DNA from: JACRNA01 sp964366335
Lineage (GTDB): Bacteria > Patescibacteriota > Microgenomatia > CAZETR01 > Amesbacteraceae
Length of the DNA: 64,000 nt
Assembly (NCBI GenBank): GCA_964366335.1
Contig: CAYITQ010000001.1
Coordinates: 43,692 to 107,691, forward strand
Direction of reading: 5' to 3'
Shown here: positions 34,701-43,746 of the stretch, one piece after another
Layout of the letters: every line of letters begins with the position of its first letter
How positions within the stretch are numbered: position 1 is the stretch's first letter
The notes under the pieces: model-generated
What the model was told of the DNA's origin: nothing
Seen by the model: only the letters and a program-made list of their open reading frames with translations
Databases searched by the model: none
Position numbers and translations under genes: made by a program

Positions 34701-34855
34701 GTTGGCTAGTAGATTCTAACGATGCTAATAGCGAAAAAACTTTTCTTTTAGAATATAATAACCAAAATGATTATTACAAAGCTCTCGCAGTGAGTCTTGC
34801 TACTCTCATTTTTATCTTAGGAATGTTAATATACTTAAATAATGAAACTACCTAA
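31739..34855 (+). CDS. Giant AftD-like GT-C membrane protein (tandem copy 1)
   Basis: 1038 aa. The membrane domain (about 1-440) opens with GLGHDMGFPLAPVGHF, where Asp39 is the candidate catalytic residue; SGSMFYMMNHYLLQAW, TLFFLNGGEGIPL and VPGFIMFRSGFFKFGMI follow, recalling mycobacterial arabinofuranosyltransferase AftD and its DUF3367 relatives. Residues about 440-1010 form a large outer-face region containing a coiled-coil-like stretch (AKNLEEIKNNLEDISDPK) and a carbohydrate-binding-like beta part. The end has IEFVALNQTKYLV, GFNSRFDPNW and FSNGWLV, then a last helix. It is a tandem paralogue of the next gene (14-nt overlap). Confidence 0.75.
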   Translation: MKKLLSKFNVYHIEILFLLIVGLIPLLWYKVGYIGLGHDMGFPLAPVGHFLDRLYTWTDRLGPFGSNAVQVLPGVFIHGLEALLSSIGFSLLTVQKITYIFWFILPGITMYTLLRYLHPNKEDYPIRVSGSMFYMMNHYLLQAWTIAERTKFSIVAALPIVVLLIIKVLHKKESPVKNSILFALTLFFLNGGEGIPLLISLFVAVITTIITYFFLSNENFWPKAKRLLIFSFLAALFWILLSGYWLYPYFKSYSQAFGQRSDVAGGTAGAISWSQGISANTSWINLFRLRGIPDWYASPDHPYANEFFKNPLLLFLNILFPAIALISLLSPNKIKIYFLGLLLISIPLSAGSHPPLGILYDYLLVNVPGFIMFRSGFFKFGMIIWFAYAYLIAVGVKDTIVRLKQIPLVLLGGFIVSLFIYNYPFLSGVFFDYSKGKSTMVKVPDYIFEAKKELDSNKFSTRTLYLPNADIRTEYIEYDWDYFSLSELTDIMGRKSSIRNGVLARPNERDLMVGVLSEYIKFGNSNLVKLIGADRAVVQNDFISPDYEGNPLSGIKESFKKSKDFTFKNSLGKWDFYDYNKDILPQIYSPSTVTFISSDQKELSLVANMPGALDSNAFLWSDSPEDSNKKEIFSKLIIQARCADCPPVDNYQIYFATSKVLIPGTVFYPLGKFVTDARTLLAGNPITRLDINLSTSTTLISDLGSLQAKSDEKGIKVATGDLAKNLEEIKNNLEDISDPKIKKEVLKKVRFFLSFFVSYETQWAVAAQPGPIKSDLESLETELRKSVAEIEGETGYPKVEKDALLYKYSLDISQAGDYDLYLYNPSSLSDGITLNVNNRIFRARKLNSNWYKITKVPLGNTPTLIEITKTQASETRPVIFVELETGAPDLGSPNIEFVALNQTKYLVQAKGSEHFLLGFNSRFDPNWSLREISSKLANKYFVGDKRIFLKGKVIEYERGDKHVITDLVFPKSKYKLTPSFQLNGFSNGWLVDSNDANSEKTFLLEYNNQNDYYKALAVSLATLIFILGMLIYLNNETT

Positions 34856-37800
34856 ATTCAATCGATACTGGTTGGAAATAATATTTATCCTTCTCGTGGG
34901 ACTAGTGCCACTTTTGTGGTTTAAGGAGGGATATTTAGCTGCCGGCCATGATATGAGCTATCCATTAGCACCTATAGATTTTTGGCTTGATAGGTTATTT
35001 GTTTGGACAGATAGGATAGGAAGTTTTGGTTCAAATCAGACTGATGCAATCCCTGGTATTTTTATACACGGACTGCAGGCACTTTTTTATTATGTTACAG
35101 GTTCATTACAACTAGCCCAAAAACTTGATTTTATTTTTTGGTTTGCCCTCCCGGGAATAACAATGTATATTTTACTTCGATCTCTCCACTCCAAAAAAGA
35201 AGAGTACATTATAAGAATATCGGGTTCTTTGTTCTATATGTTGAACCACTATTTACTCCAAGGATGGATTATTGCTGAGATGTCAAAGTTTTCTATAGTT
35301 GCCGCCATTCCACTGATAGTACTTTTTACCGTGAATGTAATGTATAAAGAGATGTCTATTATTAAGAACGCACTCCTTGTTGGATTTACTCTTTTTTTTC
35401 TCAATGGCGGAGCCGGAATTCCTTTGTGGGGTGGTTTGGCCATAGTCTGGATAACTACCATTGTGGTGTTGTTTATATTAAATCCTCGGCTTATATGGCA
35501 CAAACTGCGCCGGGGACTGGTCTTTATTTTTCTTTCCACTCTTTTTATTGGTGTCCTCAACTGGTATTGGATTTATCCTTATGTGCAGTCCTTTAGCCAG
35601 AACTATACCACCAGAGTGGCATCCAGTGGTGGTAACGAAGGGGCAATTAGATGGAGTCAGGAAATAAGTAAAAACGCCAGTTTTGATAATTTAATCAAAT
35701 TACAAAGTATTCCCGATTGGTACGACAACCCCGAACATCCTTATGCTAATAATTTTTTTAACAACGACTTCTTAATCTTTCTAAGTGTGGTGATCCCCCT
35801 GGTTAGCTTTGTGGGTCTCTGGAGCAAGAAGAATGAACAAAGACACCAATTGGTGTATAAAGTGCTGGCTCTGGGAATTATCATAGTGGCCTTACCTTTT
35901 GTAGCGGGGAGTCATTTACCTACCGGTGTAGTCTACGACTTTCTGCTTAAGAATCTTCCCGGGTTTTCCATATTCCGTACTCCATTTTATAAATTTGCCA
36001 TGGTTTTGTGGTTTGCCTATTCTTATTTATTTGGTGTCGGTCTAAAAAACATTATTGACACTATTAAAGTTCGTCAATTTTTTACCATCGGAATTTTTGG
36101 TGTTTCCCTAATAATGCTTGGTATCTATAATTATCCATTCTTTACGGGGTCTTTTTTCAACTGGTCAAAAAAATACTCAACCATGGTCAAAGTACCTAGT
36201 TATATTTTCTCCGCGAAAGACCAGATAGACAGTAACAAATTCTCCACCCACACTCTTATTTTACCACAGCTTGACCCTAGAACTAAGTACGAGACTAATG
36301 ATTGGAAATATTTTAGTCTCTCCACCATTCCCAGCATACTTACCCGCCGGCCGGTAGTAATCAATGATGCCACTCTTATAAATTGGGAAGACGTTTTGGT
36401 CAGTGCTGTGTATACTCAATTGCAAAAGAAAGGTGACTCTCAGCTGTTAGATTATACTGGCGTGGACACGGCAATTTGGAGAAATGACTTTTCTAGCCGT
36501 GATGACACACAGTATTCTATTAAAGCAAATAGAACCATCCTTGATAACAATAAAAAGTTTACATTCCGAAAAAGAATTGGTCAATGGGATTTTTATGATA
36601 TAGCCAGCGAAAACTTAAAGCCCTTAATATATTTTCCACAATCCGTTGTCTATATCAAATCCGAACCCGCATACCTGGCTTATATTGCCGATATTCCTAG
36701 TCTGGATTCTCTGGGTGATGCCTTTGCTTTGGCTGATCCGGTAAACCCCATGGATATTATTAAGAACAAGATTTCACAATATGTGGTTCAGGCTTCGTGT
36801 ATTAATTGTGATCTGAAAAAAACCGAAAGTGTGTCCATTATAAGTTCAAAGCCTCCCAGGATTATGCCGGGCGGCAAGTTGTATTGGCTTATTAGACTTA
36901 GGGAAAAGAATGTGAGAAAAAAGATTGTTGAGGTGCCAAAGTTGATAGACTTTGATTTAGGTATCATGGCCAAAAATGCCGCAGCCTTGAAAGTGTTAAT
37001 TGTAAACAAAAGCAAAGATAAAGCAGTTGAAAGCATAATAAATGACTGGTATGCCCGTTTGGACAAAATCAAGTCAAACTATCTTTCAATTCAAGATCAA
37101 AGTTTAAAACAAGAAAAATCAAAAGATATTTATCGTTATTTGTGGTCTTTCGTTCTCGGTAGTCAGGAGTGGAAACATCTTGCAGAAAGCCCATCAACAG
37201 TCGAAAAACTGTCAGCTTTTGAAAATGATACCCGTTTGTATATTAACGAGTTGGGTTTGAAACCTGCTACGCTCCCGCCTTCTTTTGTCGAAAAAATGGT
37301 CTACAAAGTGACTATTCCTGTAGAGGGAAATTACCAAATCAGCCTCTATTCGGATCTTTTGACAAAAAGTAGCGTTGTCATTCTGGATGATAATCCAATC
37401 GGCATTAGTCGGTATTCCCCGGTCCGTAAATGGTTTCAGAGTGAGTTTATAAAACTTAGTGCGGGGGAACATACTCTTTCTTTGTCGAAATCCACGAAAA
37501 AACCTGAAGTCTATAATAATGTAGAATTGGAAGCTCCGTCTGCTAAATTAGTATGTTCTGACATTGATCTGGGTAATGTTGATCCAGAAAACACCTACAC
37601 AATCCGATTCAATTATAGCAGCATTTCGGATCGGCCGCTTAATTTTCAAGCTCTTGAAAAGAGTGAGACCGCAACTGAATGGACTGTCAATAAAGTTTAT
37701 CCAAATGTAAAGGAGTTATCAAAATCATATCAGGTCGATTTCAAATATGAACCGGGAGCGCTTGCTGGGACCCTGTCTTTACGGTTCTGTATGGATGGAT

Positions 37801-38363
37801 ATTATTTATCACCAACATATGCCAAAGTCGAAGACTTGTCCATGGAAGAAGTCTCACCTGAACCGTTAGTGTTTATCACGTCTACGAAGAAGACTATTGC
37901 TCAGGATGCCCCCCCAATAGAGTTTGTGGCTCTAAATCAAACTAAGTATTTGATTAATTTGTCTAAAAACTCTAATGATTTTATCCTAAATTTTAACTCC
38001 CGCTTTGACCAGCAATGGAGAATTAGGGAAGTGGATACAATGACAGCCAATAAGTTTTTTACCGGAGAAACTAAGGCCTACTTGAGTGGAAAAGTGATTG
38101 AATACGAAAGACAGGATAAGCATATTTTCACAGATAACCTTTTTCCCAGATTAACCAGATCGGAGTATGTTCCTCAATTTACTCTTAATGTTTTTAGTAA
38201 TGCTTGGTTCTTAGAAGGAAATACTGACTCTGGTCCCAAGACCTATCTTTTGGAATATATTTATCAAAATACTCTCTATAAAACAAGCATATTCAGTGGG
38301 GTAGCATTTGTATTATTGTTGGTCCTTTACTTTTGGATTAATAAACATGAGAAATTTAATTAA
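34842..38363 (+). CDS. Giant AftD-like GT-C membrane protein (tandem copy 2)
   Basis: 1173 aa, paralogue of the preceding gene. The same landmarks recur in order: AAGHDMSYPLAPIDFW (Asp37), SGSLFYMLNHYLLQGW, FFLNGGAGIPL, LPGFSIFRTPFYKFAMV and the C-terminal IEFVALNQTKYLI, NFNSRFDQQW, FSNAWFL and final helix. It is 135 residues longer, mostly through an extra outer segment near 890-1010 (LVCSDIDLGNVDPENTYTIRF) that looks like one more beta-sandwich. The duplication may give two linkages or two donor specificities. Overlaps the next small gene by 17 nt. Confidence 0.77.
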   Translation: MKLPKFNRYWLEIIFILLVGLVPLLWFKEGYLAAGHDMSYPLAPIDFWLDRLFVWTDRIGSFGSNQTDAIPGIFIHGLQALFYYVTGSLQLAQKLDFIFWFALPGITMYILLRSLHSKKEEYIIRISGSLFYMLNHYLLQGWIIAEMSKFSIVAAIPLIVLFTVNVMYKEMSIIKNALLVGFTLFFLNGGAGIPLWGGLAIVWITTIVVLFILNPRLIWHKLRRGLVFIFLSTLFIGVLNWYWIYPYVQSFSQNYTTRVASSGGNEGAIRWSQEISKNASFDNLIKLQSIPDWYDNPEHPYANNFFNNDFLIFLSVVIPLVSFVGLWSKKNEQRHQLVYKVLALGIIIVALPFVAGSHLPTGVVYDFLLKNLPGFSIFRTPFYKFAMVLWFAYSYLFGVGLKNIIDTIKVRQFFTIGIFGVSLIMLGIYNYPFFTGSFFNWSKKYSTMVKVPSYIFSAKDQIDSNKFSTHTLILPQLDPRTKYETNDWKYFSLSTIPSILTRRPVVINDATLINWEDVLVSAVYTQLQKKGDSQLLDYTGVDTAIWRNDFSSRDDTQYSIKANRTILDNNKKFTFRKRIGQWDFYDIASENLKPLIYFPQSVVYIKSEPAYLAYIADIPSLDSLGDAFALADPVNPMDIIKNKISQYVVQASCINCDLKKTESVSIISSKPPRIMPGGKLYWLIRLREKNVRKKIVEVPKLIDFDLGIMAKNAAALKVLIVNKSKDKAVESIINDWYARLDKIKSNYLSIQDQSLKQEKSKDIYRYLWSFVLGSQEWKHLAESPSTVEKLSAFENDTRLYINELGLKPATLPPSFVEKMVYKVTIPVEGNYQISLYSDLLTKSSVVILDDNPIGISRYSPVRKWFQSEFIKLSAGEHTLSLSKSTKKPEVYNNVELEAPSAKLVCSDIDLGNVDPENTYTIRFNYSSISDRPLNFQALEKSETATEWTVNKVYPNVKELSKSYQVDFKYEPGALAGTLSLRFCMDGYYLSPTYAKVEDLSMEEVSPEPLVFITSTKKTIAQDAPPIEFVALNQTKYLINLSKNSNDFILNFNSRFDQQWRIREVDTMTANKFFTGETKAYLSGKVIEYERQDKHIFTDNLFPRLTRSEYVPQFTLNVFSNAWFLEGNTDSGPKTYLLEYIYQNTLYKTSIFSGVAFVLLLVLYFWINKHEKFN

Positions 38364-38661
38364 AATCGCAATCAATTTGATAGCTAACGCTCCAAAACTT
38401 TCTTTGCTTATAATTTTTTATATTGCACTCAGAGACATTGCAATTTTTATTCCTTATCTTAATTTATTTATCCAGGGTTTGGAAAATAGGCTCGCGATAG
38501 TGTGGCTATTGGCTTTAATCATATATAGATTTTCTCAAAACTCTATCGTGGCTTGGATTCTAATTTTCTTGTTTTTGAGTATGTTTGGAATTCGCGTCGG
38601 TTTGATAATTTATACTTCCTCAATACTAATGTTCTTTAAGCATTTAAGGAGAATGAGATGA
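38347..38661 (+). CDS. Small integral membrane protein
   Basis: 104 aa from the ATG at 38347, which overlaps the preceding gene; the stop overlaps the next GT2 start (ATGA). It has three or four hydrophobic segments (LSLLIIFYIAL, IVWLLALIIY, IVAWILIFLFLS, VGLIIYTSSILMFF) and a basic C-terminal tail (KHLRRMR). No family is recognised. Its place between the AftD-like giant and a GT2 enzyme suggests an accessory membrane subunit, by position only. Confidence 0.6.
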   Translation: MRNLIKIAINLIANAPKLSLLIIFYIALRDIAIFIPYLNLFIQGLENRLAIVWLLALIIYRFSQNSIVAWILIFLFLSMFGIRVGLIIYTSSILMFFKHLRRMR

Positions 38662-40394
38662 AAGATTTAATTTCAATAATTATTCCCACCAAAAATGCTG
38701 CAGGACATCTTAAGAATTTATTGCCTTCACTTGTTGGTCAAACTTATAAAGATTTTGAAGTAATCATAAATGATGACAAGGCTACGAGTGACGATACGAA
38801 AAGTTTATTAAAAAAGTTTGAAAACAAGATCAAAATTAAGTATGTCCATGAAAATGTCAGTATGGCGCAGGGAAGAAAAAGTGGCGCAAAACACACCGGC
38901 GGAAAATATCAGCTCCATCTTGATGCCGATATGTCTTTATCACCAAGGGTTTTAAAATTCTGTCTCAAAGAAATTCACAAAGGATATGATGCGTTAGTAA
39001 TTCCTGAAATTTCATACGGAAAAGGATATTGGACTAAAGTAAAAGCTTTTGAAAGAAGCCTCTATGTGGGAGACAGCACAAGGGAATCAGCACGGTTTAT
39101 TAAAAGTGCTGTTTATGAAAGTATCGGAGGACATAATCCCAAAATGGTTTTGTCGGAAGATAAAGACTTAGACTTAAGAGTCCGAAAAGCCGGTTTTAGG
39201 GTGGGTAGAATCAACGAACCTATTTATCATAATGAAGGAAATTTAAGTCTAAAAAAGGATCTACAAAAAAAGTTTTTTTACGGCCAGACGGCTCATGTGT
39301 TTATAGCTGAAAACCCAAAACACGCCTTCAATCAGGCTAATTTAATTTTCAGAGCTGCGTATTTTAGACATTGGAAGAAATTGTTAACTCATCCTGACTT
39401 ATCACTGGGCATGTTTTTAATGAAAATACTGGAAACACTTGCCGCTCTTTGGGGTTTAATAACCACTATTCAAGTAATATTTACAAATAAGACTCTTGAA
39501 AATCTTAAGGATTATGAACCCATGAAGGAAAGTAGGGTGGAAAAAGGCTTAATATCAGTTATTGTTCCAGCCTTAAACGCATGTAAACATTTAGAAATAC
39601 TATTAGTTTCGCTTGAAAAACAAACATACAAAAATTTTGAAGTTGTAATTAATGATGATAAAAAAACTACAGACGATACAAAAGAAGTATTAAAAAAATT
39701 TAGCAAAAAACTAAAAATTAAATACTTTCAGGAGAATATCAGTATGGCACAAGGAAGAAGATCCGCTTCCATATCGGCTAAAGGTGAATACCTGTTTCAT
39801 TTAGATGCTGATATGAAACTAGCTCCTCGAGTATTAGAGCATTGTTTTAAGAAAACAAGAGATTTTGACGCTCTTGTCATCCCTGAAGTCTCATATGGGG
39901 AGGGCTTTTGGGCGAAAGTAAAAATTTTTGAAAGAAGTATGTATATTGGTGACGATACGATAGAATCGGCCCGTTTTTTCAAGACCTCTGTTTACAGATC
40001 AGTTGGAGGGCATAATGAAAAAATGGTGCTTTCTGAAGATAAGGACTTGGATTTAAGGGTAAGGAAGTCAGGCTTTAATGTTGGTCGAATAAGTAAACCA
40101 ATATATCACAATGAAGGAAATTTTAGCATCCTTAATTCTATTAAGAAAAAGTTTTTTTACGGAAGGACTGCAAGTGTACTTATGCTGGCAAACCCGGCCT
40201 TTGCCTTAAAATATGGAAACATAGTTTTTAGACCGGCATTTTTTAGAAATTGGAGAAAACTTCTGTCCCACCCTATTTTAGCAAGTGGTGTTTTTTTAAT
40301 GAAATCTCTTCAAACAATTGCGGGTCTTTTGGGGATGTTTACTTCCAAGGTCCCCTTTCTTAAAGAAGATATTAAAGTTGGTATATGGAAATGA
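38658..40394 (+). CDS. Double GT2 glycosyltransferase (internal tandem duplication)
   Basis: 578 aa, two complete GT2 modules with an offset of 294 residues. Module 1 has LISIIIPTKNAAGHLKNLL at 4, INDDKATSDDT, Asp89-Ala-Asp91; module 2 has LISVIVPALNACKHLEILL at 298, INDDKKTTDDT, Asp383-Ala-Asp385. Both carry MAQGR, GGHN.KMVLSEDKDLDLRVRK and PIYHNEGN. About two thirds of positions agree by eye. Both sites look intact, so the protein could add two sugars in sequence or act as a polymerase. Each module ends with hydrophobic residues, suggesting membrane contact. Overlaps the next gene by 10 nt. Confidence 0.88.
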   Translation: MKDLISIIIPTKNAAGHLKNLLPSLVGQTYKDFEVIINDDKATSDDTKSLLKKFENKIKIKYVHENVSMAQGRKSGAKHTGGKYQLHLDADMSLSPRVLKFCLKEIHKGYDALVIPEISYGKGYWTKVKAFERSLYVGDSTRESARFIKSAVYESIGGHNPKMVLSEDKDLDLRVRKAGFRVGRINEPIYHNEGNLSLKKDLQKKFFYGQTAHVFIAENPKHAFNQANLIFRAAYFRHWKKLLTHPDLSLGMFLMKILETLAALWGLITTIQVIFTNKTLENLKDYEPMKESRVEKGLISVIVPALNACKHLEILLVSLEKQTYKNFEVVINDDKKTTDDTKEVLKKFSKKLKIKYFQENISMAQGRRSASISAKGEYLFHLDADMKLAPRVLEHCFKKTRDFDALVIPEVSYGEGFWAKVKIFERSMYIGDDTIESARFFKTSVYRSVGGHNEKMVLSEDKDLDLRVRKSGFNVGRISKPIYHNEGNFSILNSIKKKFFYGRTASVLMLANPAFALKYGNIVFRPAFFRNWRKLLSHPILASGVFLMKSLQTIAGLLGMFTSKVPFLKEDIKVGIWK

Positions 40395-41404
40395 CTTATC
40401 CTAAAGTTTCAATAATTGTCGTAAATTTTAACCAAAAGCAGTTTACTTTAAATTGTTTGAAGTCACTGGGGAAAATAACCTATCCCAATTACGAGGTGAT
40501 TGTTGTCGATAATAATTCTCAAGATGGATCCGTAGGGGCAATTACAAAAATGTTTCCAAAAGTCAGGCAAGTTTTGAACAAAAGCAATTCCGGTTATGTG
40601 GGTGGAAATAATGCCGGTATCAGACAGGCAAAAGGAAAATATTTATTGATTTTAAATAATGATACCTTAGTAACTCCTGGTTTTATTGAACCATTGGTGG
40701 CAGATCTCGAAAAGGATCACAGTTTGGGAATAGTTCAAAGTAAGATATTTATCATGGATAATCCAAAACAACTGGATAATGTAGCATCTTATTTGACGAA
40801 TATAGGTTTCTTGTTTCATATAGGATATTTGAATAAAGATAAACCAGAATATCAAAAATATCAAGAAATATTCGCTGCTAAAGGAGCTTGTATGATGGTC
40901 AGAAAAGCGGTTTTTAAATTAGGTGCTTTTGATGAGGAATATTGGTGTTATTTTGAGGAGTCGGATCTTTGTTGGCGGGCTTGGGTCATGGGGTATCATG
41001 TTGCCTTTGAACCCAGGTCAATAATTTACCACAAAATGGGAGCAACCAGCGCAACCATGAGAAGTGCGTTCATTCATTATCACTCGTTCAAAAACAGAAT
41101 AAGAACGATTATCAAGAATGCATCTTTGACAACTTTACTCTGGATACTTCCTGTTCATATTACAACTTGTGTAGTATTGTCAGCTTATTTTTTCTTATCA
41201 GGACAGACTGGTGGATCAAAAGCGATACTTAAAGCAATTTGGTGGAATATATTAACCATTGGTGATACATTAGAAAAACGAAGTATTATTCAAAAAAGAC
41301 GCAAGCTGGATGATAATGAGATTTTTGACAAGGTTATGAAAAATCCGCCATTATCATTTTATTTACATCATCTTTCGTTAGTTAGAGAAAATTTAACAAA
41401 ATGA
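40385..41404 (+). CDS. GT2 glycosyltransferase, rhamnosyltransferase-like
   Basis: 339 aa; the ATG at 40391 is an alternative start. VSIIVVNFNQKQFTLNCL, VVDNNSQDGS and NNDTLVTPG (in place of DXD) are the WbbL-type signature, with FDEEYWCYFEESDLCWRAW as the acceptor block. A hydrophobic segment (LWILPVHITTCVVLSAYFFL) is followed by a charged tail, as is usual for these inner-face enzymes. Rhamnose is the commonest sugar in this family but is not proven. ATGA overlap with the next methyltransferase. Confidence 0.87.
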   Translation: MEMTYPKVSIIVVNFNQKQFTLNCLKSLGKITYPNYEVIVVDNNSQDGSVGAITKMFPKVRQVLNKSNSGYVGGNNAGIRQAKGKYLLILNNDTLVTPGFIEPLVADLEKDHSLGIVQSKIFIMDNPKQLDNVASYLTNIGFLFHIGYLNKDKPEYQKYQEIFAAKGACMMVRKAVFKLGAFDEEYWCYFEESDLCWRAWVMGYHVAFEPRSIIYHKMGATSATMRSAFIHYHSFKNRIRTIIKNASLTTLLWILPVHITTCVVLSAYFFLSGQTGGSKAILKAIWWNILTIGDTLEKRSIIQKRRKLDDNEIFDKVMKNPPLSFYLHHLSLVRENLTK

Positions 41405-42048
41405 CCGGAAGACTTGAAGCCTGCATCAGGCTTGCTCGAAAAGTTGGTATTAAGAATAAGGTAATATTAGATATAGGTTGCTCGTTTGGTTGGTTTTGTA
41501 AGATTGCTGTAGAGGCGAAAGCAAAACAAGTCTTTGGAATAGAACCTGATGGAAAAAAAATCCAACTCGCTAAAAAGACAGCCCCGTCAGCAATAATAAA
41601 AGTTGGAATTGCTGAAAAATTAGATTTTCCTAAAAATAAATTTGATTTCGTGACTCTTTTTGATGTCATCGAACATGTTCCCAAAAATACTGAACCTAAA
41701 GTCTTTGCTGAAATTAATAGAGTTTTAAAATCCGGCGGATATTTACTTATTTCTACTCCTTTTCAAAATTTCCTATCCAATATTGTTGATCCAGCCTGGT
41801 ATTTTGGGCACCGCCATTATTCTGAAAACCAACTGTCAGAAATGCTGAAAAAAACCGGGTTTAAAGTGAAGAGCGTAGTGACACATGGCGGAATTTGGGA
41901 AATTATAGGGATGTGGGTGCTGTATATTTCAAAATGGCTTTTAAGAATAAAAATGCCTTTTGAAAACTGGTTTGATTCAAAGAGAAAAAAAGAGTTTAAG
42001 AGTAGAGGCCTTACTCACATTATGCTGATTGCTCAGAAAACTACTTAA
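41401..42048 (+). CDS. Class I SAM-dependent methyltransferase
   Basis: 215 aa. Motif I is VILDIGCSFGWFCKIA near 20-35, then FGIEPD, FDFVTLFDVIEHV and LKSGGYLLISTP, as in UbiG-like Methyltransf_11/23 proteins. The C-terminal part has a hydrophobic stretch and a basic tail (RIKMPFENWFDSKRKKEF), suggesting membrane proximity. It probably methylates a glycan or lipid-linked sugar. Its stop abuts the stop of the convergent GalE gene with no base between. Confidence 0.88.
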   Translation: MTGRLEACIRLARKVGIKNKVILDIGCSFGWFCKIAVEAKAKQVFGIEPDGKKIQLAKKTAPSAIIKVGIAEKLDFPKNKFDFVTLFDVIEHVPKNTEPKVFAEINRVLKSGGYLLISTPFQNFLSNIVDPAWYFGHRHYSENQLSEMLKKTGFKVKSVVTHGGIWEIIGMWVLYISKWLLRIKMPFENWFDSKRKKEFKSRGLTHIMLIAQKTT

Positions 42049-43056
42049 TTATTTTTCCCAACCATTAGGTCGGTTAGTGTACCAACACATCAAGGCTTTG
42101 ACAGAATCTTCTATACTCCTTTCAGGCCTCCACCCTAGGAGTTTTTTTGCCTTGTGGTTTGAAGCCGTTATTTTGGCATCCTCTCCCAACCGAGAAACAC
42201 CTTTATTAATTTTTAATTTGGATCCGGTAATATTTTGTACTATCTTGACTATTTCTAGAACAGAACTACCCTTATTTGTACCTAGATTGATAATTTGATT
42301 TCCTTTCCCTTCCAATAATAATTCCAGGGCTTTTAAATGAGCTATGTTTAAGTCCACCACATTCACATAATCACGTATGGGCGTGTTATCTTGAGTATTA
42401 ACGTGAGAACAAGTCAAGAAAAAAGGTTCCAACCCCATTGCTCCACGGACGGAATTTTGCATCATATGAATAGATGGTTTTTTAGAATCACCAAAGTCAC
42501 CATTATCACTGGCTCCACAAACATTAAAGTATCTCAAAATCATATAATTAATACCCAGTGACTTGCTGAACCATTGGACAATTTGTTCAGACATTAATTT
42601 AGATTGACCATATGGATTACTGGGAACAGTGGGGTGATTTTCGTCAATGGGTACCCGCGTAGCCTTATCATAAACTGTACATGACGAAGAAAACACTATG
42701 TTTTTAATTTTAAACTTAACCATCTGGTTTAACAGATTGTTAGTTCCGGCAGTATTGACAGAAAAATATTTATATGGACTGAGCATTGATTCACTTACAG
42801 AGCAAACTCCAGCATAATGTATAACTGCTTTAATATTCTGCTCTTTATTAAACACATCAGAAAGATCTTCACGAATGTCCCGGGCATAAAAACGGATTTT
42901 TTTACTACCGTACCGCTTCATAAGTAACTCAAGAGGCTGACGATAACCAGAAGAAAAATCGTCTACTACTACCAATTCGTACCCACCATCCAATAATTGT
43001 TTACAAGCATTTGAACCAATATATCCTCCACCTCCGGTAACTAAAATTTTTATCAT
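42049..43056 (-). CDS. galE: UDP-glucose 4-epimerase
   Basis: 335 aa, the normal GalE length. NAD-binding VTGGGGYIGS at 6-15, DDFSSGYRQPLE, SSSCTVYD with the catalytic Ser/Thr region near 124-127, and the YxxxK pair Tyr149 and Lys153 in NPYGQSK. RYFNVCGAS and RDYVNVVDL are the further extended-SDR GalE signatures. It interconverts UDP-glucose/UDP-galactose (or the GlcNAc/GalNAc pair) and is the only clear sugar-nucleotide enzyme in the window. It begins a minus-strand block; its start overlaps the upstream methyltransferase by 4 nt. Confidence 0.93.
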   Translation of the reverse strand: MIKILVTGGGGYIGSNACKQLLDGGYELVVVDDFSSGYRQPLELLMKRYGSKKIRFYARDIREDLSDVFNKEQNIKAVIHYAGVCSVSESMLSPYKYFSVNTAGTNNLLNQMVKFKIKNIVFSSSCTVYDKATRVPIDENHPTVPSNPYGQSKLMSEQIVQWFSKSLGINYMILRYFNVCGASDNGDFGDSKKPSIHMMQNSVRGAMGLEPFFLTCSHVNTQDNTPIRDYVNVVDLNIAHLKALELLLEGKGNQIINLGTNKGSSVLEIVKIVQNITGSKLKINKGVSRLGEDAKITASNHKAKKLLGWRPERSIEDSVKALMCWYTNRPNGWEK

Positions 43057-43730
43057 ATAGAATTTGCAATTTTTTTAACTGCAAGTAAACCTATAGAATA
43101 TTTTGGGTTTCTCTTAGTATACAAATGATGAGTTATTTCTACTAAGATTCCCCAAACCAAGGCCCAAAAAAGTTTTGGTTTCCACCTTAGCTCCGCTTCG
43201 TCAGTCCTTAGTATATTACAAAATTTAGTGCCATATATACCTTCTACACAGTAGCCTCTGTTTATAAAATCCTCAATAGTCCATCCTGAAAGATGCGCCT
43301 GGAGCTTGTTGTCTTTATTGTATTGGGGGATAAAGCCATTTGGTGTGACTAAAATTACTTTTTTTCGTGCTGCCCTTTCCATATCATCAAGTAGTTTATA
43401 TCCATCATCTTTTTCCAGATGTTCTATCACGTCCAGTGCCACAACCGCATCAAATGATTTTTTCTTTACCAAAAAATTCAGCTTTTTTATATCACCTAGT
43501 ATATAAGCGTTATGGATTTTACGTTTTTTACTCTCTTCAATCGAAGGCTTATAAGCATCTACACCAACAGTAGTATATTTTTTTTCCAATAAACCAATTG
43601 GCGAATCATTCCCGCAACCAACATCTAAGATTGTCTTGCAATCTTCCAAGTGTTTTTCGACTTCTAATACGAAAGTTGCCAAAACAAAACGGGGAAAAGT
43701 TTTTTTAAATATCCTAATAAATCTTTTCAT
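43053..43730 (-). CDS. Class I SAM-dependent methyltransferase
   Basis: 225 aa. TILDVGCGNDSPIGLL is motif I, then VGVDAYKPSIEESKKR, FDAVVALDVIEHLEKDDG and KKVILVTPNGF. Gly-Asn-Asp in motif I is common in this Methyltransf_11-like subgroup. It is coupled to galE by an ATGA overlap and follows another methyltransferase by 16 nt. The substrate is unknown; a nucleotide-sugar or glycan product is likely from context. Confidence 0.86.
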   Translation of the reverse strand: MKRFIRIFKKTFPRFVLATFVLEVEKHLEDCKTILDVGCGNDSPIGLLEKKYTTVGVDAYKPSIEESKKRKIHNAYILGDIKKLNFLVKKKSFDAVVALDVIEHLEKDDGYKLLDDMERAARKKVILVTPNGFIPQYNKDNKLQAHLSGWTIEDFINRGYCVEGIYGTKFCNILRTDEAELRWKPKLFWALVWGILVEITHHLYTKRNPKYSIGLLAVKKIANSI

Positions 43731-43746
43731 AAGGAATATGGATTAA

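Noticed and set aside
42029..42298. 89-codon plus-strand frame opposite galE
   Set aside because: It is antisense to the well-supported GalE C-terminus and only uses the methyltransferase's last codons as a start.
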